Source: Nocardioides flavus (ex Wang et al. 2016) (lineage in GTDB: Bacteria > Actinomycetota > Actinomycetes > Propionibacteriales > Nocardioidaceae). Taken from it: a stretch of DNA of 64,000 nucleotides. The stretch covers positions 186,001-250,000 of the forward strand of contig NZ_BNAD01000004.1 of the NCBI RefSeq assembly GCF_014653115.1, given 5' to 3'. Below the pieces are notes generated by a model. The model searched no databases. It was not told the DNA's origin and was given only the letters and a program-made list of their open reading frames with translations. Within the stretch, counting starts at the first letter, position 1. Every line of letters starts with the position of its first letter. This document shows positions 17,350 to 26,290 of the stretch, in pieces. The position numbers were made by a program, and so were the translations under genes.

Positions 17350-18591
17350 TCAGGAGGTGGACCCGGGCTCGAGCCGTCCCCCCGGCGCGACGCGGGCCGA
17401 GACCTGCGAGTCGCGTCCGACCAGGACGAGGTCGTCGTCGTGGGCGAGCCGCCGTGTCGGCTCCGCGCCGACCCGGGCGGAGCCGAGCACCTCGCAGCGC
17501 TCGTCGAGCACGGTCGTACGGACCACGGCGCCGGCGCGGATGACGCAGTCCTCCATGACCACGCTGTCGTGCACCTCCGCGCCCTTCTCGACGACCACGC
17601 CGGGGCCGAGCACGCTGCCGGAGACGAGGCCCGCGACGTCCGCTCCCGGGGACAGCAGCGAGTCGCGGCACTCCCCCGTCGCGCGTACCCGTGCGGCCGG
17701 CCGGTCCGGCCAGTGCGAGATGACGGGGCGCTCGGGGGCGTCGAACACGTCGACCCTCCCCGCCAGCAGGTCGCGGTGCGACTGGAGGTAGAGGCCCGGC
17801 TGGCCCACGTCGCGCCAGTAGCCAGTGAGCGGCACGGCCACGGCCCGGCCCGTCTCGGCCAGCCGCGGCAGCAGGTGCTCGCCGAAGTCGCCGATGCCGC
17901 TGTCGCCGTCGTCACCCTGCTCGCCGGAGAGCTCGTGCCGCAGGTCGCGCAGCGTCTCGAGCAGCACCTCGGTGTCGTAGAGGAAGATCTCGGTCGCCAC
18001 CGTGCCCGACGAGGGACGCGACGGCTTGTGCTCGACGCCGGTGATCGTGCCGTCCTTCCCGGCGAGCACGACGACGTTGTCGGAGGCGTCCTTCTTGGTG
18101 ACCTCGCTCGTCAGGACGGTGGCGACCCGTCCCGCGGCCACGTGCTCGTCCACGACCGGGCCGAGGTCCATGTTGAAGACGTGGTCGGCGCTGCACACCA
18201 CGAGCGTGCGGGCGCCGAACGCCTCGATGTCGGCCGACATCCGCAGCAGCAGGTCGCCGTTGCCGTACGCGAAGCCGCTCTCGGTCGCCGGGCCGGTACC
18301 GGTCTGCGGGATGATCCGGCGGAAGCCGCCGCGGTTGCGGTCCAGGCTCCAGGGCCGGCCGCCGGACAGGTAGTCGTCGATGGAGGTCACCTGGTACTCC
18401 AGGGACACCCAGACGTCCACGAGGTCGGCGTGCACCAAGCCCGACATCGCGAAGTCGATGAGCTTGTGCACCCCGCCGTAGGGCAGCGCCGGCTTGGCGC
18501 GCTCCCTCGTGAGGACGTCCATCCGGGATCCCTGTCCCCCGGCCTGCACCAGGGCCAGCACCTCACCGCGTCGTGGCATGGGCCGAAGCAT
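17350..18591 (-). CDS. glgC: Glucose-1-phosphate adenylyltransferase-like nucleotidyltransferase
   Basis: Makes ADP-glucose (or a related NDP-sugar) from glucose-1-phosphate, the first step of glycogen synthesis. The 413-residue protein has an N-terminal nucleotidyltransferase domain with GGQGSRMDVLTRERAKPALP, SADHVFNMDL and a WRDVGQPG substrate loop, then a left-handed beta-helix C-terminal domain (GADVAGLVSGSVLGPGVVVE). Canonical GlgC has Leu/Pro where this has Met/Tyr near the signature. ATG 18591 has AGGAG 5 bases upstream. No other glycogen gene is adjacent, so GlgC is probable, not proven. Confidence 0.8.
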   Translation of the reverse strand: MLRPMPRRGEVLALVQAGGQGSRMDVLTRERAKPALPYGGVHKLIDFAMSGLVHADLVDVWVSLEYQVTSIDDYLSGGRPWSLDRNRGGFRRIIPQTGTGPATESGFAYGNGDLLLRMSADIEAFGARTLVVCSADHVFNMDLGPVVDEHVAAGRVATVLTSEVTKKDASDNVVVLAGKDGTITGVEHKPSRPSSGTVATEIFLYDTEVLLETLRDLRHELSGEQGDDGDSGIGDFGEHLLPRLAETGRAVAVPLTGYWRDVGQPGLYLQSHRDLLAGRVDVFDAPERPVISHWPDRPAARVRATGECRDSLLSPGADVAGLVSGSVLGPGVVVEKGAEVHDSVVMEDCVIRAGAVVRTTVLDERCEVLGSARVGAEPTRRLAHDDDLVLVGRDSQVSARVAPGGRLEPGSTS

Positions 18592-18679
18592 GGCACTCCT
18601 GCGGGTGTGGCGCGCTCACCCCCTCGGGCAGAGGGTGCACGTGCGGTGAGCGGGTGCGGGTGCCGCTGAGCGGCGGGCC

Positions 18680-18685
18680 TAGGAT
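18680..18685 (+). promoter_or_regulatory. -10 element of nadA
   Basis: TAGGAT ends exactly 6 bases before the nadA ATG (18692), and no Shine-Dalgarno sequence fits between, so a leaderless mRNA is likely. Confidence 0.5.
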
Positions 18686-18691
18686 CGGGAC

Positions 18692-19876
18692 ATGAGCCTC
18701 GTCGACCTGCCGCTCCTCCCCCTCGGCAAGGGCCGCGACCTCGATGCCGAGCGTGGCGTCGAGTGCCCCGGCGACCTCCCGGCGGCGTCCGACCCCGGTC
18801 TGGTCGCCCGCGCCCGTGCGGCCAAGGAGGCGCTCGGTGAGCGCGTCTTCGTCCTCGGCCACCACTACCAGCGCGACGAGGTCATCCAGTTCGCGGACGT
18901 CACCGGCGACTCGTTCAAGCTGGCCCGCGACGCGGCCGCCCGGCCGAACGCCGAGTTCATCGTGTTCTGCGGCGTGCACTTCATGGCGGAGTCGGCCGAC
19001 ATCCTCACCTCGCCGAGCCAGCAGGTCGTGCTCCCCGACCTCGCCGCCGGGTGCTCGATGGCCGACATGGCCCGCCTGCGCCAGGTCGAGGACGCCTGGG
19101 ACGCGATGGCCGACGCCGGCATCCAGGACGCCGTCGTCCCGGTGACCTACATGAACTCGAGCGCCGACATCAAGGCGTTCTGCGGGCGCAACGGCGGCGT
19201 GGTGTGCACCTCGTCCAACGCCGAGGTCGCCCTGGAGTGGGCCTTCGAGCAGAAGGCGCACCTCGAGGGGGGCGCCAAGGTGCTCTTCCTCCCCGACCAG
19301 CACCTCGGCCGCAACACCGCCGTCCTCCAGATGGGCACCTCCCTCGACGAGTGCGTCGTGTGGGACCCGCTGCAGCCCGGTGGCGGGCTGAGCGCCGAGG
19401 AGGTCCGCGACGCCCGGATGATCCTCTGGAAGGGCCACTGCTCGGTGCACGGCCGCTTCTCCGAGGACGTCGTCGACGAGCTCCGCGCCCAGCACCCGGG
19501 CATCAACATCCTCGTCCACCCCGAGTGCAAGCACGAGGTCGTGCTCAAGGCCGACCTGGTCGGCTCGACGGAGTTCATCATCAAGACGATCGAGGCGGCC
19601 GAGCCCGGCACCGTCTGGGCGATCGGCACGGAGCTGAACCTGGTGAAGCGGCTGGCCGACGCCCACCCCGACAAGACCATCGTCTTCCTCGACCGCAACG
19701 TCTGCTACTGCTCGACGATGAACCGCATCGACCTGCCCCACCTCGTCTGGGCCCTGGAGAACCTGGTCGCCGGCCAGGTCGTCAACCAGGTCAGCGTCGA
19801 CCCCGAGACCGAGGCCGACGCGCTCGTGGCGCTCCAGCGGATGCTCGACCTGCCCGGCAAGTCGCACCGCGACTGA
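18692..19876 (+). CDS. nadA: Quinolinate synthase A
   Basis: Condenses iminoaspartate with dihydroxyacetone phosphate to quinolinate in de novo NAD synthesis, using a [4Fe-4S] cluster. The 394-residue protein has VLGHHYQRDEVIQFAD near residue 55, FCGVHFMAESADI (first Cys), HPECKHEVV and DRNVCYCSTMN, which supply the other cluster Cys residues. It matches the longer NadA type. Partners nadB and nadC are not adjacent, so the pathway is split in this genome or they lie outside the window. It is followed 7 bases later by the winged-helix gene. Confidence 0.96.
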   Translation: MSLVDLPLLPLGKGRDLDAERGVECPGDLPAASDPGLVARARAAKEALGERVFVLGHHYQRDEVIQFADVTGDSFKLARDAAARPNAEFIVFCGVHFMAESADILTSPSQQVVLPDLAAGCSMADMARLRQVEDAWDAMADAGIQDAVVPVTYMNSSADIKAFCGRNGGVVCTSSNAEVALEWAFEQKAHLEGGAKVLFLPDQHLGRNTAVLQMGTSLDECVVWDPLQPGGGLSAEEVRDARMILWKGHCSVHGRFSEDVVDELRAQHPGINILVHPECKHEVVLKADLVGSTEFIIKTIEAAEPGTVWAIGTELNLVKRLADAHPDKTIVFLDRNVCYCSTMNRIDLPHLVWALENLVAGQVVNQVSVDPETEADALVALQRMLDLPGKSHRD

Positions 19877-19883
19877 GACGGCC

Positions 19884-21062
19884 TTGCGCGCCATCAGCGA
19901 CGCCGAGCGCCGACGGCGGATCGCGGTGCGCCACGGCCTCGCGTCGGCGTACCGACGCGACTCCGTCGTGGCCGTCACCGAGGCGATGACTGCCCTGCAC
20001 GCCACAGAGGCCGCCACCGTGCACCTGGCGGTGGCGGCGCGGGCCGACGGGCTGACGCCGGCGCACGTCGACCACGAGCTGTACGAGGCGCGCCGGGTCG
20101 TCAAGCAGCTCGCCATGCGTCGGACGTTGTTCGTGTTCCCCCGCGAGCTGCTGCCCGCCGCCTGGGGCAGCGCATCGGCCCGGGTCGCGACGTCCGAGCG
20201 CAAGCGCATCGCCAAGGCCATCGCTGGGGCACGGATCGCCGACGACGGCGACGCCTGGCTGGACGCGGCCCGCGCGGCGGTGCTCGCGCGCCTCGCCCAC
20301 GGGCCGGCCACCACCACCGAGCTTCGCAGCGCGCTGCCGGAGCTGGCCGGCATGGTCGGGGGCGACACCGACAAGCCGTACGACCGTCCTGTCCCCGTCG
20401 CCCCCTGGGTGCTCACCCACCTCGGCCTCGAGGGCACGGTCGTACGGGGTCGCAACGGCGGCCACTGGCGACTCAACAAGCCCGTGTGGACCCGCACCCA
20501 TGACTGGCTCGGCCCGGTGCCGGAGGCACTCGAGGAGGCGGCGGGGTACGCCGTGCTCGTCGACCGCTGGCTGCGGACCTTCGGTCCCGGCACGGCCGCG
20601 GACCTCCAGTGGTGGCTCGGCTCGACCAAGACGGCCGTGTCCCGGGCACTGGCCGACGTCGGCGCGGTCGAGGTCTCCCTCGACGACGGGTCGACCGGCT
20701 GGGTGGCCGCCTACGACGTCGACGAGACCGGGCCGGTCGAGCCGTGGGCAGCGCTCCTGCCAGCGCTCGATCCGACCGTCATGGGCTGGAAGGCACGCAG
20801 CTTCTACCTCGACCCCGCGCACGTCCCCCACCTCTTCGACACCAACGGCAACGCCGGCACGACCGCGTGGTGGGACGGACGCGTCGTGGGGTGCTGGGTC
20901 CAGGACGACGCCGGAGCAGTGCACCTGTCGCTCCTCGAGGACGTCGGACCCGCCGGGGCTGCGGCCCTCGAGCACGAGGCGGAGCGACTGACCGCTTGGC
21001 TCGACGGCGTCGTCGTCGGCCAGCTGTACGCCTCGCGCCTGATGAGGCAGGCCAAGCGCTAG
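19884..21062 (+). CDS. Winged-helix DNA-binding protein, AlkZ/YcaQ-like (HTH_42)
   Basis: A 392-residue protein of the winged-helix HTH_42 family, which includes the DNA glycosylases AlkZ and YcaQ. The pattern of tandem winged helices is visible (ATTTELRSALPELAG; TAADLQWWLGSTKTAVSRAL), and the C-terminus (LFDTNGNAGTTAWWDGRVVGCWV) fits. The Gln-x-Gln/Asp catalytic motif expected in the first 50 residues is not seen; the corresponding place reads LHATEAAT. It may therefore be a non-catalytic or altered member. The TTG start at 19884 follows nadA by 7 bases, suggesting one transcript; GTG 19927 is an alternative. Confidence 0.78.
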   Translation: MRAISDAERRRRIAVRHGLASAYRRDSVVAVTEAMTALHATEAATVHLAVAARADGLTPAHVDHELYEARRVVKQLAMRRTLFVFPRELLPAAWGSASARVATSERKRIAKAIAGARIADDGDAWLDAARAAVLARLAHGPATTTELRSALPELAGMVGGDTDKPYDRPVPVAPWVLTHLGLEGTVVRGRNGGHWRLNKPVWTRTHDWLGPVPEALEEAAGYAVLVDRWLRTFGPGTAADLQWWLGSTKTAVSRALADVGAVEVSLDDGSTGWVAAYDVDETGPVEPWAALLPALDPTVMGWKARSFYLDPAHVPHLFDTNGNAGTTAWWDGRVVGCWVQDDAGAVHLSLLEDVGPAGAAALEHEAERLTAWLDGVVVGQLYASRLMRQAKR

Positions 21063-21073
21063 GACCCCGAGGC

Positions 21074-22252
21074 TCAGCCGACCACGCGCGGCAGCTCGAA
21101 CCAGAAGACCGACCCGCCCCCGGGCCGCTCCTCCACCCCGATCGAGCCGCCGTGGGCTTCCACCGTCCGTCGGCAGGTGGCCAGCCCGATCCCGGTGCCG
21201 TCGACCGTCTTGTCGAGCCGGGCAAGGGGGGCGAAGACCCGCTCGCGCTTGTCCTCGGGCACCCCGCGTCCGCGGTCACGCACCTCGACGCGGTGGCGGC
21301 CGTCGAGCGTCACGGCCTCGACCTCGATGTCGGGCTCCGCGCCGTCCCGGGTGAACTTGGCGGCGTTGTCGAGCAGGTTCATCAGGACCGAGCGCAGCTG
21401 GGCGGCGTCGCCGCGGACGGACGGCAGCGAACCCGTCCGTACGCACTCGCGCGGAAGCCGGCCGGCGAGGTCGTCGAGGGCCGCGGCCAGCTCCGCGTCG
21501 AGGTCGACGACGTCGTCCCCCGGGGCCGCGCCCTGGGAGGCGAACTCGAGCAGGTTGCTGATCAGCCCGCTCATCCGGTCGACCCCGCGACGCGCGCGCG
21601 CGATCGTGTCGGCCTGGTAGGAGTCGGTGACCTCGAGCTCGAGCGACTCCAGGGACAGCGAGATCGAGGTGAGCGGGTTCTTGAGGTCGTGGCTGACCTG
21701 GCCGGCGAAGTGGGCGAGCCGGTCGTTGGAGGTGGTGAGCCGGGCGATGACGTCGCCGAGCCGGCGCGACGCGAGCTCGAGCTCCAGCACGTCGACCACC
21801 CGGTCGGCGAGCTGCTCCAGCCCCTTGGCCGCCTCCGGGGTGACCTCGTGCGCCTCGTCGTCGAACACGCACAGCGTCCCGATGACGACGCCCTCGGGCG
21901 TGCGCAGCGGCTGCGACCCGTAGTAGCGCACGTGGGCGAGCTCGCCGTTGGTCCACGGGCTGTCCGCGAACCGCTCGTCGCGCCCGGCGTCCTCCAGCAT
22001 GACCGGGCGGCCCGACTCGACCACGACACGGCACATCGACTCGTCCATCGACGTGTCGCGGCCCTCGAAGCCCGCCGTGGCCACCGGGTGCTGGACGTCG
22101 CTGCTGAACAGGTTGACCGCCGCGTAGGGCACCCCGGCGAGCTGGGCGGCGAGCTCGACGAGCGACTCGAGCTCGCGGCGGGGCGGCCCGGACAACACGT
22201 CGTACGAGGCCAGCGCGCGCTCGCGGAGCCGCCCGTCGTCCGGGCGGCTCAC
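21074..22252 (-). CDS. GAF-domain sensor histidine kinase
   Basis: A cytoplasmic sensor kinase of 392 residues without transmembrane segments. Order: GAF domain (about residues 20-165), HisKA dimerisation helix with the phospho-acceptor in VSHDLKNPLTS, then the HATPase_c domain with N box NLLDNAAKFT, G1 DRGRGVP and G2 GTGIGLAT. GTG 22252 overlaps the pspAB stop, so it is the last gene of pspA-pspAA-htpX-pspAB-kinase. No response regulator lies beside it. A role in sensing envelope or redox stress is inferred from the operon only. Confidence 0.9.
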   Translation of the reverse strand: MSRPDDGRLRERALASYDVLSGPPRRELESLVELAAQLAGVPYAAVNLFSSDVQHPVATAGFEGRDTSMDESMCRVVVESGRPVMLEDAGRDERFADSPWTNGELAHVRYYGSQPLRTPEGVVIGTLCVFDDEAHEVTPEAAKGLEQLADRVVDVLELELASRRLGDVIARLTTSNDRLAHFAGQVSHDLKNPLTSISLSLESLELEVTDSYQADTIARARRGVDRMSGLISNLLEFASQGAAPGDDVVDLDAELAAALDDLAGRLPRECVRTGSLPSVRGDAAQLRSVLMNLLDNAAKFTRDGAEPDIEVEAVTLDGRHRVEVRDRGRGVPEDKRERVFAPLARLDKTVDGTGIGLATCRRTVEAHGGSIGVEERPGGGSVFWFELPRVVG

Positions 22253-22821
22253 AGGCCCGGCGCCTTCCAGACCGCCAGCCACCGCTGCGGGTCGGGTTCC
22301 ATCGGCAGCTCCTCTCCCAGCAGGTCGCGCACGGACAGCTCGAGCAGCGTGTCACGGGACTGGTCGCCGGTGGGGGCGAACGGGTAGAACGTGCCCTGCT
22401 TGTAGAGGTAGGTGAGCCCGAACCGCTGCCCGGAGGCGTTGCGGAAGGGGACCATCGAGCACAGCAACCCTGCGTCGAAGCCGTGGAGCTCGAGGGTGGT
22501 GTTGACGGCGTGGAGGTCGGTGCACAGGCCGGACAGGTCCGACGTGTCGCCCGTGACCACGAGCCAGGTGAAGCCGAAGTCGTCCCGGGACACCTCGACG
22601 TCGGGGGCCTCGGCGTCGTCCCGGAGCAGCGCGAGCACCTCGTCCTGGGTCTGCACGAAGGCGGCCCCGGCCGCCGCGCGGTAGCAGACCGAGCCGGTCC
22701 CGGTCGGCTCGAAGCCGAGCGCCGTCTGCAGCGTGACGGCCGCGCTCGGCACGAGGAAGAGGGCGTCGAGGTTGTTCCTCCTCGGTTTCGTCCGCGCGCG
22801 CAGCGCCTCCCACAGACCCAT
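22249..22821 (-). CDS. PspA-associated protein PspAB
   Basis: A soluble protein of 190 residues (MGLWEALRARTKPRRNNLDALF at the start). Its position after pspA, pspAA and htpX and its overall sequence fit the PspAB family, which is known only from such operons. No enzymatic motif is seen. It overlaps the histidine kinase gene by 4 bases and follows htpX by 9 bases. Confidence 0.82.
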   Translation of the reverse strand: MGLWEALRARTKPRRNNLDALFLVPSAAVTLQTALGFEPTGTGSVCYRAAAGAAFVQTQDEVLALLRDDAEAPDVEVSRDDFGFTWLVVTGDTSDLSGLCTDLHAVNTTLELHGFDAGLLCSMVPFRNASGQRFGLTYLYKQGTFYPFAPTGDQSRDTLLELSVRDLLGEELPMEPDPQRWLAVWKAPGL

Positions 22822-22830
22822 CGTCCGCCC

Positions 22831-23736
22831 TCAGCCGGTCGGCCGGCCGAGCTCGGCCTGGATCCGGGCGAGCTGCTCGAGGCGCTGCTGGAGCGGCGGG
22901 TGCGTGGCCGCCAGGCCGCTGAGGCCCCCGCTGAGCGCCGGGACGATGCAGAGCGCGCTGGCGGCACTGCCCGCCCGCAGGTCGCGCTGCGGGGTCACGG
23001 CCGCCTCGCCGCTGATCTTCTGCAGCGCGCTCGCCAGCGCGGCCGGCTTGAGCGTCAGGTAGGCGCCGGCGCGGTCGGCGCTGAGCTCGCGGTAGCGCGA
23101 GAGCAGCCGCAGCAGCAGGAAGCTGACGGCGTACACGACGAGGCTGACCACGACCGCCACCAGGACGACCGGGAGGCTGCTGCTGTTGCGCGAGCGGCCC
23201 ATCCCGCCGAACTGGGCGAAGCGCATCAGGAGGCCCGCCGCGATGCCGGCCGAGGACGCCACGGTCATCACCAGCACGTCGCGGTGCGCGACATGGCTGA
23301 GCTCGTGGGCCAGGACGGCCTCGAGCTCCTCGGCGTCGAGCGTGTGCAGGATCCCGGTGGTGACGCACACGACGGCACGGTCGGGCGAGCGTCCGGTCGC
23401 GAAGGCGTTGGGCACGGCGAGGTCGGAGACGCCGACCCGCGGCTTGGGCATGTCGGCGAGCGCGCAGAGGCGGTCGATCATGCCGTGCAGCTCGGGAGCC
23501 TCCTCGGGCGTCACCTCACGCGCACGCATCGCGCGCATCGCGACCGTGTCGGAGCTCCACCACTGCCAGAACGCCAGGCCGATCGCGACGACGGCCACCA
23601 CGACTGCGCCGCCCGGGCTGCGCACGTAGGACATCACCAGGACCACCAGCCCGACGAACAGGGCGCCGAGCAGGAACATCGTCAGCGTCATCCGGGCGGT
23701 GAGCCCGGAGTCCTTGATGAAGCGCGACGTGGCCAC
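22831..23736 (-). CDS. htpX: Zinc metalloprotease HtpX homologue
   Basis: A membrane-bound M48 protease that degrades damaged membrane proteins. The 301-residue protein has two N-terminal helices (about 15-60), the zinc motif HELSH within VLAHELSHVAHRDV, two more helices (about 155-205) and the downstream Glu ligand region ELSADRAGAYL. It lies within the pspA operon, consistent with a combined response to membrane stress. Confidence 0.93.
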   Translation of the reverse strand: MATSRFIKDSGLTARMTLTMFLLGALFVGLVVLVMSYVRSPGGAVVVAVVAIGLAFWQWWSSDTVAMRAMRAREVTPEEAPELHGMIDRLCALADMPKPRVGVSDLAVPNAFATGRSPDRAVVCVTTGILHTLDAEELEAVLAHELSHVAHRDVLVMTVASSAGIAAGLLMRFAQFGGMGRSRNSSSLPVVLVAVVVSLVVYAVSFLLLRLLSRYRELSADRAGAYLTLKPAALASALQKISGEAAVTPQRDLRAGSAASALCIVPALSGGLSGLAATHPPLQQRLEQLARIQAELGRPTG

Positions 23737-23749
23737 CGCTGCGGGGCCT

Positions 23750-24028
23750 TCAGCCAGGGATCAGGCCGTCGTCGCCCAGCAGCTCGCGCACCTCGTCGAT
23801 CGTGGCGTCCGGGGGCGGCAGGATCAGGTCGGACTCGTCGAGGGACTCCAGCGCGTGGTGCGTGCCGCTGGCCCGTACGGCGGACAGCAGGCCGTGCAGA
23901 GCCGTGCGGAACATCGCCTCGTCGCCCGACTCGACGGCCTGCTCGATCTGGTTGTCGAGGCCGTTGAGGGCGTCGAGGGCGTGGTCGTCGAGGTCGTACT
24001 GGCCCTCACCGAGGATCCGGACGATCAT
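23750..24028 (-). CDS. PspA-associated protein PspAA
   Basis: A small acidic protein of 92 residues beginning MIVRILGEGQYDLDD, a hallmark of the PspAA family (a forespore-like PsiE-type fold is not evident). It probably modulates PspA. The start overlaps the pspA stop (ATGA). Confidence 0.88.
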   Translation of the reverse strand: MIVRILGEGQYDLDDHALDALNGLDNQIEQAVESGDEAMFRTALHGLLSAVRASGTHHALESLDESDLILPPPDATIDEVRELLGDDGLIPG

Positions 24029-24825
24029 GCCCGTCCGCCCTCGCCGTTCTCGCCCTCGGCGCGCACCGACTCGGGCTCGGCGGCCAGGATGTCACCGCCG
24101 GACTCGGAGCCCTCGATGGCCTGCGGGGTGCTGGCTGCCTTGAGCCGGGCCAGCTCGGCCTCGACGTCGGAGCCGGAGCTGAGCGCGTCGAGCTCACGCG
24201 AGATGTCGTCGCCGGCGTTGAGCTGGGAGGCGTCGTCGAGGGCACCGGAGGCGATGAGCTCGTCGATCGCCTGGCCGCGGGCCTGCATCTGGGCCGTCTT
24301 GTCCTCGGCACGCTGGATCGCGAGGCCCACGTCGCCCATCTCCTCGCCGATGCCCGACATCGCCTCACCGATGCGCGTCTGCGCCTCCGCGGCGGTGTAG
24401 GTCGCCTTGATCGTCTCCTTGCGGGTGCGGAAGGCCTCGACCTTGGCCTGCAGCCGCTGCTGCGCCAGGACCAGCTTCTCCTCCTCGCCCTGGAGCGTGG
24501 CCTGCTGCTCCTTGAGCGCGGTGATCTGGGACGCCAGGCCGGACTTGCGGGTCAGCGCCTCGCGGGCGAGGTCCTCGCGACCCGCGCCGATGGCCTTCTC
24601 GGCCTGTCCCTGCAGCTTGGCGGCCTGCTGCTCGAGCTGGTTGACCTGGAGCTCGACCCGCTTGCGGCTGGTGGCGACGTCGGCGACGCCGCGCCGCACC
24701 TTGGAGAGCAGCTCGAGCTGGCGCTGGTAGCTGTAGTCGAGGGTCTCGCGTGGGTCCTCCGCCTTGTCCAGGGCCTTGTTGGCCTTGGAGCGGAAGATCA
24801 GGCTGATGCGCTTCATGAGACTCAT
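24025..24825 (-). CDS. pspA: PspA/IM30 (Vipp1) family membrane-stress protein
   Basis: Protects the membrane by assembling helical rings or rods on damaged lipid. The 266-residue protein is almost entirely alpha-helical coiled coil. It starts with the amphipathic segment MSLMKRISLIFRSKANKALD, contains the PRETLDYSYQRQLELL motif and ends in an acidic tail. It is the first gene of an operon with pspAA, htpX, pspAB and a histidine kinase. A TAGGGT -10 hexamer lies 72 bases upstream, giving a leader of about 65 bases. Confidence 0.93.
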   Translation of the reverse strand: MSLMKRISLIFRSKANKALDKAEDPRETLDYSYQRQLELLSKVRRGVADVATSRKRVELQVNQLEQQAAKLQGQAEKAIGAGREDLAREALTRKSGLASQITALKEQQATLQGEEEKLVLAQQRLQAKVEAFRTRKETIKATYTAAEAQTRIGEAMSGIGEEMGDVGLAIQRAEDKTAQMQARGQAIDELIASGALDDASQLNAGDDISRELDALSSGSDVEAELARLKAASTPQAIEGSESGGDILAAEPESVRAEGENGEGGRA

Positions 24826-24897
24826 CGGGGTGGAGACCCTCTCTTGGTCATGCGGGGGTGCTGGCGGAGACGTCTGGGACGTACGGACTGTGTCCTC

Positions 24898-24970
24898 ACC
24901 CTAGGACCAAACCCAAGCCGGAGGTAGGCCATCGGCGCGACACCGGTCCCGGCGGGTCGCGGCGATAGGC
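24898..24970. promoter_or_regulatory. Divergent pspA / DUF3043 promoters
   Basis: TAGGGT on the minus strand (24898-24903) faces pspA and TAGGCT on the plus strand (24965-24970) faces the DUF3043 gene. Both match TANNNT. Unlike other promoters in the window these leave leaders of 60-70 bases. No -35 is convincing. Confidence 0.4.
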
Positions 24971-25041
24971 TGGACCCCGCATCCGACCCGGACGCCGCTC
25001 CGGCCCGGTTCCCCCTCGAAGCCCACGTGAAGGCAGCACCC

Positions 25042-25623
25042 GTGTTCCGTCGTTCCAACCCCGAGCCGCAGGCCCCCGCCACCGACGAGAAGGTCGGCGG
25101 CAAGGGCCGCCCCACACCCACCCGCAAGGAGGCCGAGGCAGCGGCCCGGGCCCGCGCCAAGGTCCCGCGGACCCGCAAGGAGCAGGCCGCCGCCCAGCGC
25201 GCCGCCCGGGGCGACGCGTCCCGCAAGATGCGCGAGGCGATGAAGACCGGCGACGAGCGCTACCTGCCGCGCCGCGACCGGGGCCCCGTGCGCCGCTTCA
25301 TCCGAGACTTCGTCGACTCGCGCTTCTCGTTCATCGAGCTCATGGTCCCGCTGCTGATCGTGTCGATGGTGCTCGGCTACTCCGGCAACCCCTCGATGGT
25401 CCAGCTCGGCAACACGGTCCTGTTCACCACGCTCCTCGTGATCGTCTTCGACATCGTGATGCTCCGGTTCCGGCTGCGTCGCGAGCTCAGTCGCCGCTTC
25501 CCCGACGAGCCCACCAAGGGGACCACGCTGTACGCCGCTATGCGGTCGCTGCAGATGAAGTTCTTGCGCCTGCCCAAGGCGCAGGTCAGGATCGGCGAGA
25601 AGCTGCCCGAGCACTACCGGTGA
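25042..25623 (+). CDS. DUF3043 membrane protein
   Basis: A 193-residue member of the actinobacterial DUF3043 family; function unknown. The N-terminal 75 residues are very basic (Lys/Arg/Ala repeats such as TRKEAEAAARARAKVPRTRK), then MKTGDERYLPRRDRGPVRR, then two transmembrane helices (about 100-150) and a basic tail. GTG 25042 is preferred to 25027 because GAAGG lies 8 bases upstream. It is divergent from pspA. Confidence 0.83.
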   Translation: MFRRSNPEPQAPATDEKVGGKGRPTPTRKEAEAAARARAKVPRTRKEQAAAQRAARGDASRKMREAMKTGDERYLPRRDRGPVRRFIRDFVDSRFSFIELMVPLLIVSMVLGYSGNPSMVQLGNTVLFTTLLVIVFDIVMLRFRLRRELSRRFPDEPTKGTTLYAAMRSLQMKFLRLPKAQVRIGEKLPEHYR

Positions 25624-25630
25624 GCGTGCG

Positions 25631-26191
25631 ATGACACACAGCCACTCCGGCGGACCGACCGCCGACGTCTCCGTGCGCGTGGCCTGGGCCGACGACGCCG
25701 ACGCGATCGCCGCCGTGCAGGTCCGGGCCTGGCCCGAGCTGTACGCCGGCCTGCTGCCCGCGGACCTGCTGCCCAGCGACGTCGAGGCCGTCGCGGCCCA
25801 GTGGCGCCAGTCGCTCACCCGTCCGGCCGACGCCCGCAACCGGGTGCTGGTCGCGCTCGAACGCAACCGTGTCGTGGGCTTCGCGCTCACGTCCCCGGCG
25901 ACCGACCCGGACTGCGACCCCGTCGCGGACGGCGAGCTGGCCGAGGTCACCCTCGACCCCGCCGAGCGCGCCAAGGGCCACGGCTCGCGACTGCTGCAGG
26001 CCGCCGTGGACACGCTCGCCGCCGACCGCTTCAACCGGGCGGTGACCTGGGTGAACTCCGGCGACGACGCCCTGCGCACCTTCCTCACCGACGCCGGCTG
26101 GGCGCCCGACACCGCCCATCGCGAGCTCGACCTCGACGGGACCGGCGCCACGACGGTCAAGCAGGTACGACTCCACACCGCCATCGCCTGA
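25631..26191 (+). CDS. GNAT-family N-acetyltransferase
   Basis: A single-domain GNAT of 186 residues. Acetyl-CoA-binding motif A reads LAEVTLDPAERAKGHGSRLLQAAV (last part is the signature), and VTWVNSGDDALRTFLTDAGW is motif B. The IAAVQVRAWPELYAGLLP start is typical of many small-molecule acetyltransferases. It lies 7 bases after DUF3043 and is probably co-transcribed. Substrate unknown. Confidence 0.87.
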   Translation: MTHSHSGGPTADVSVRVAWADDADAIAAVQVRAWPELYAGLLPADLLPSDVEAVAAQWRQSLTRPADARNRVLVALERNRVVGFALTSPATDPDCDPVADGELAEVTLDPAERAKGHGSRLLQAAVDTLAADRFNRAVTWVNSGDDALRTFLTDAGWAPDTAHRELDLDGTGATTVKQVRLHTAIA

Positions 26192-26222
26192 GGCACCAAC
26201 CGAACTCCACCCCTGCGGCTGC

Positions 26223-26250
26223 TTGATTTTTTTGTGACGCGCGTCACTAT
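26223..26250 (+). promoter_or_regulatory. Promoter with palindromic operator-like site
   Basis: A -35-like TTGATT (26223-26228) and a -10-like CACTAT (26245-26250) are 16 bases apart. The spacer is filled by the perfect 14-bp palindrome GTGACGCGCGTCAC (26234-26247), which reaches into the -10. A repressor bound there would block polymerase. A T-tract of seven bases beside the -35 stands out in this GC-rich sequence. It faces the small membrane protein at 26291. Confidence 0.5.
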
Positions 26251-26290
26251 GGAGTGCCGGCCATTTCGCCGGCCGACCACGGGGGTCCAG

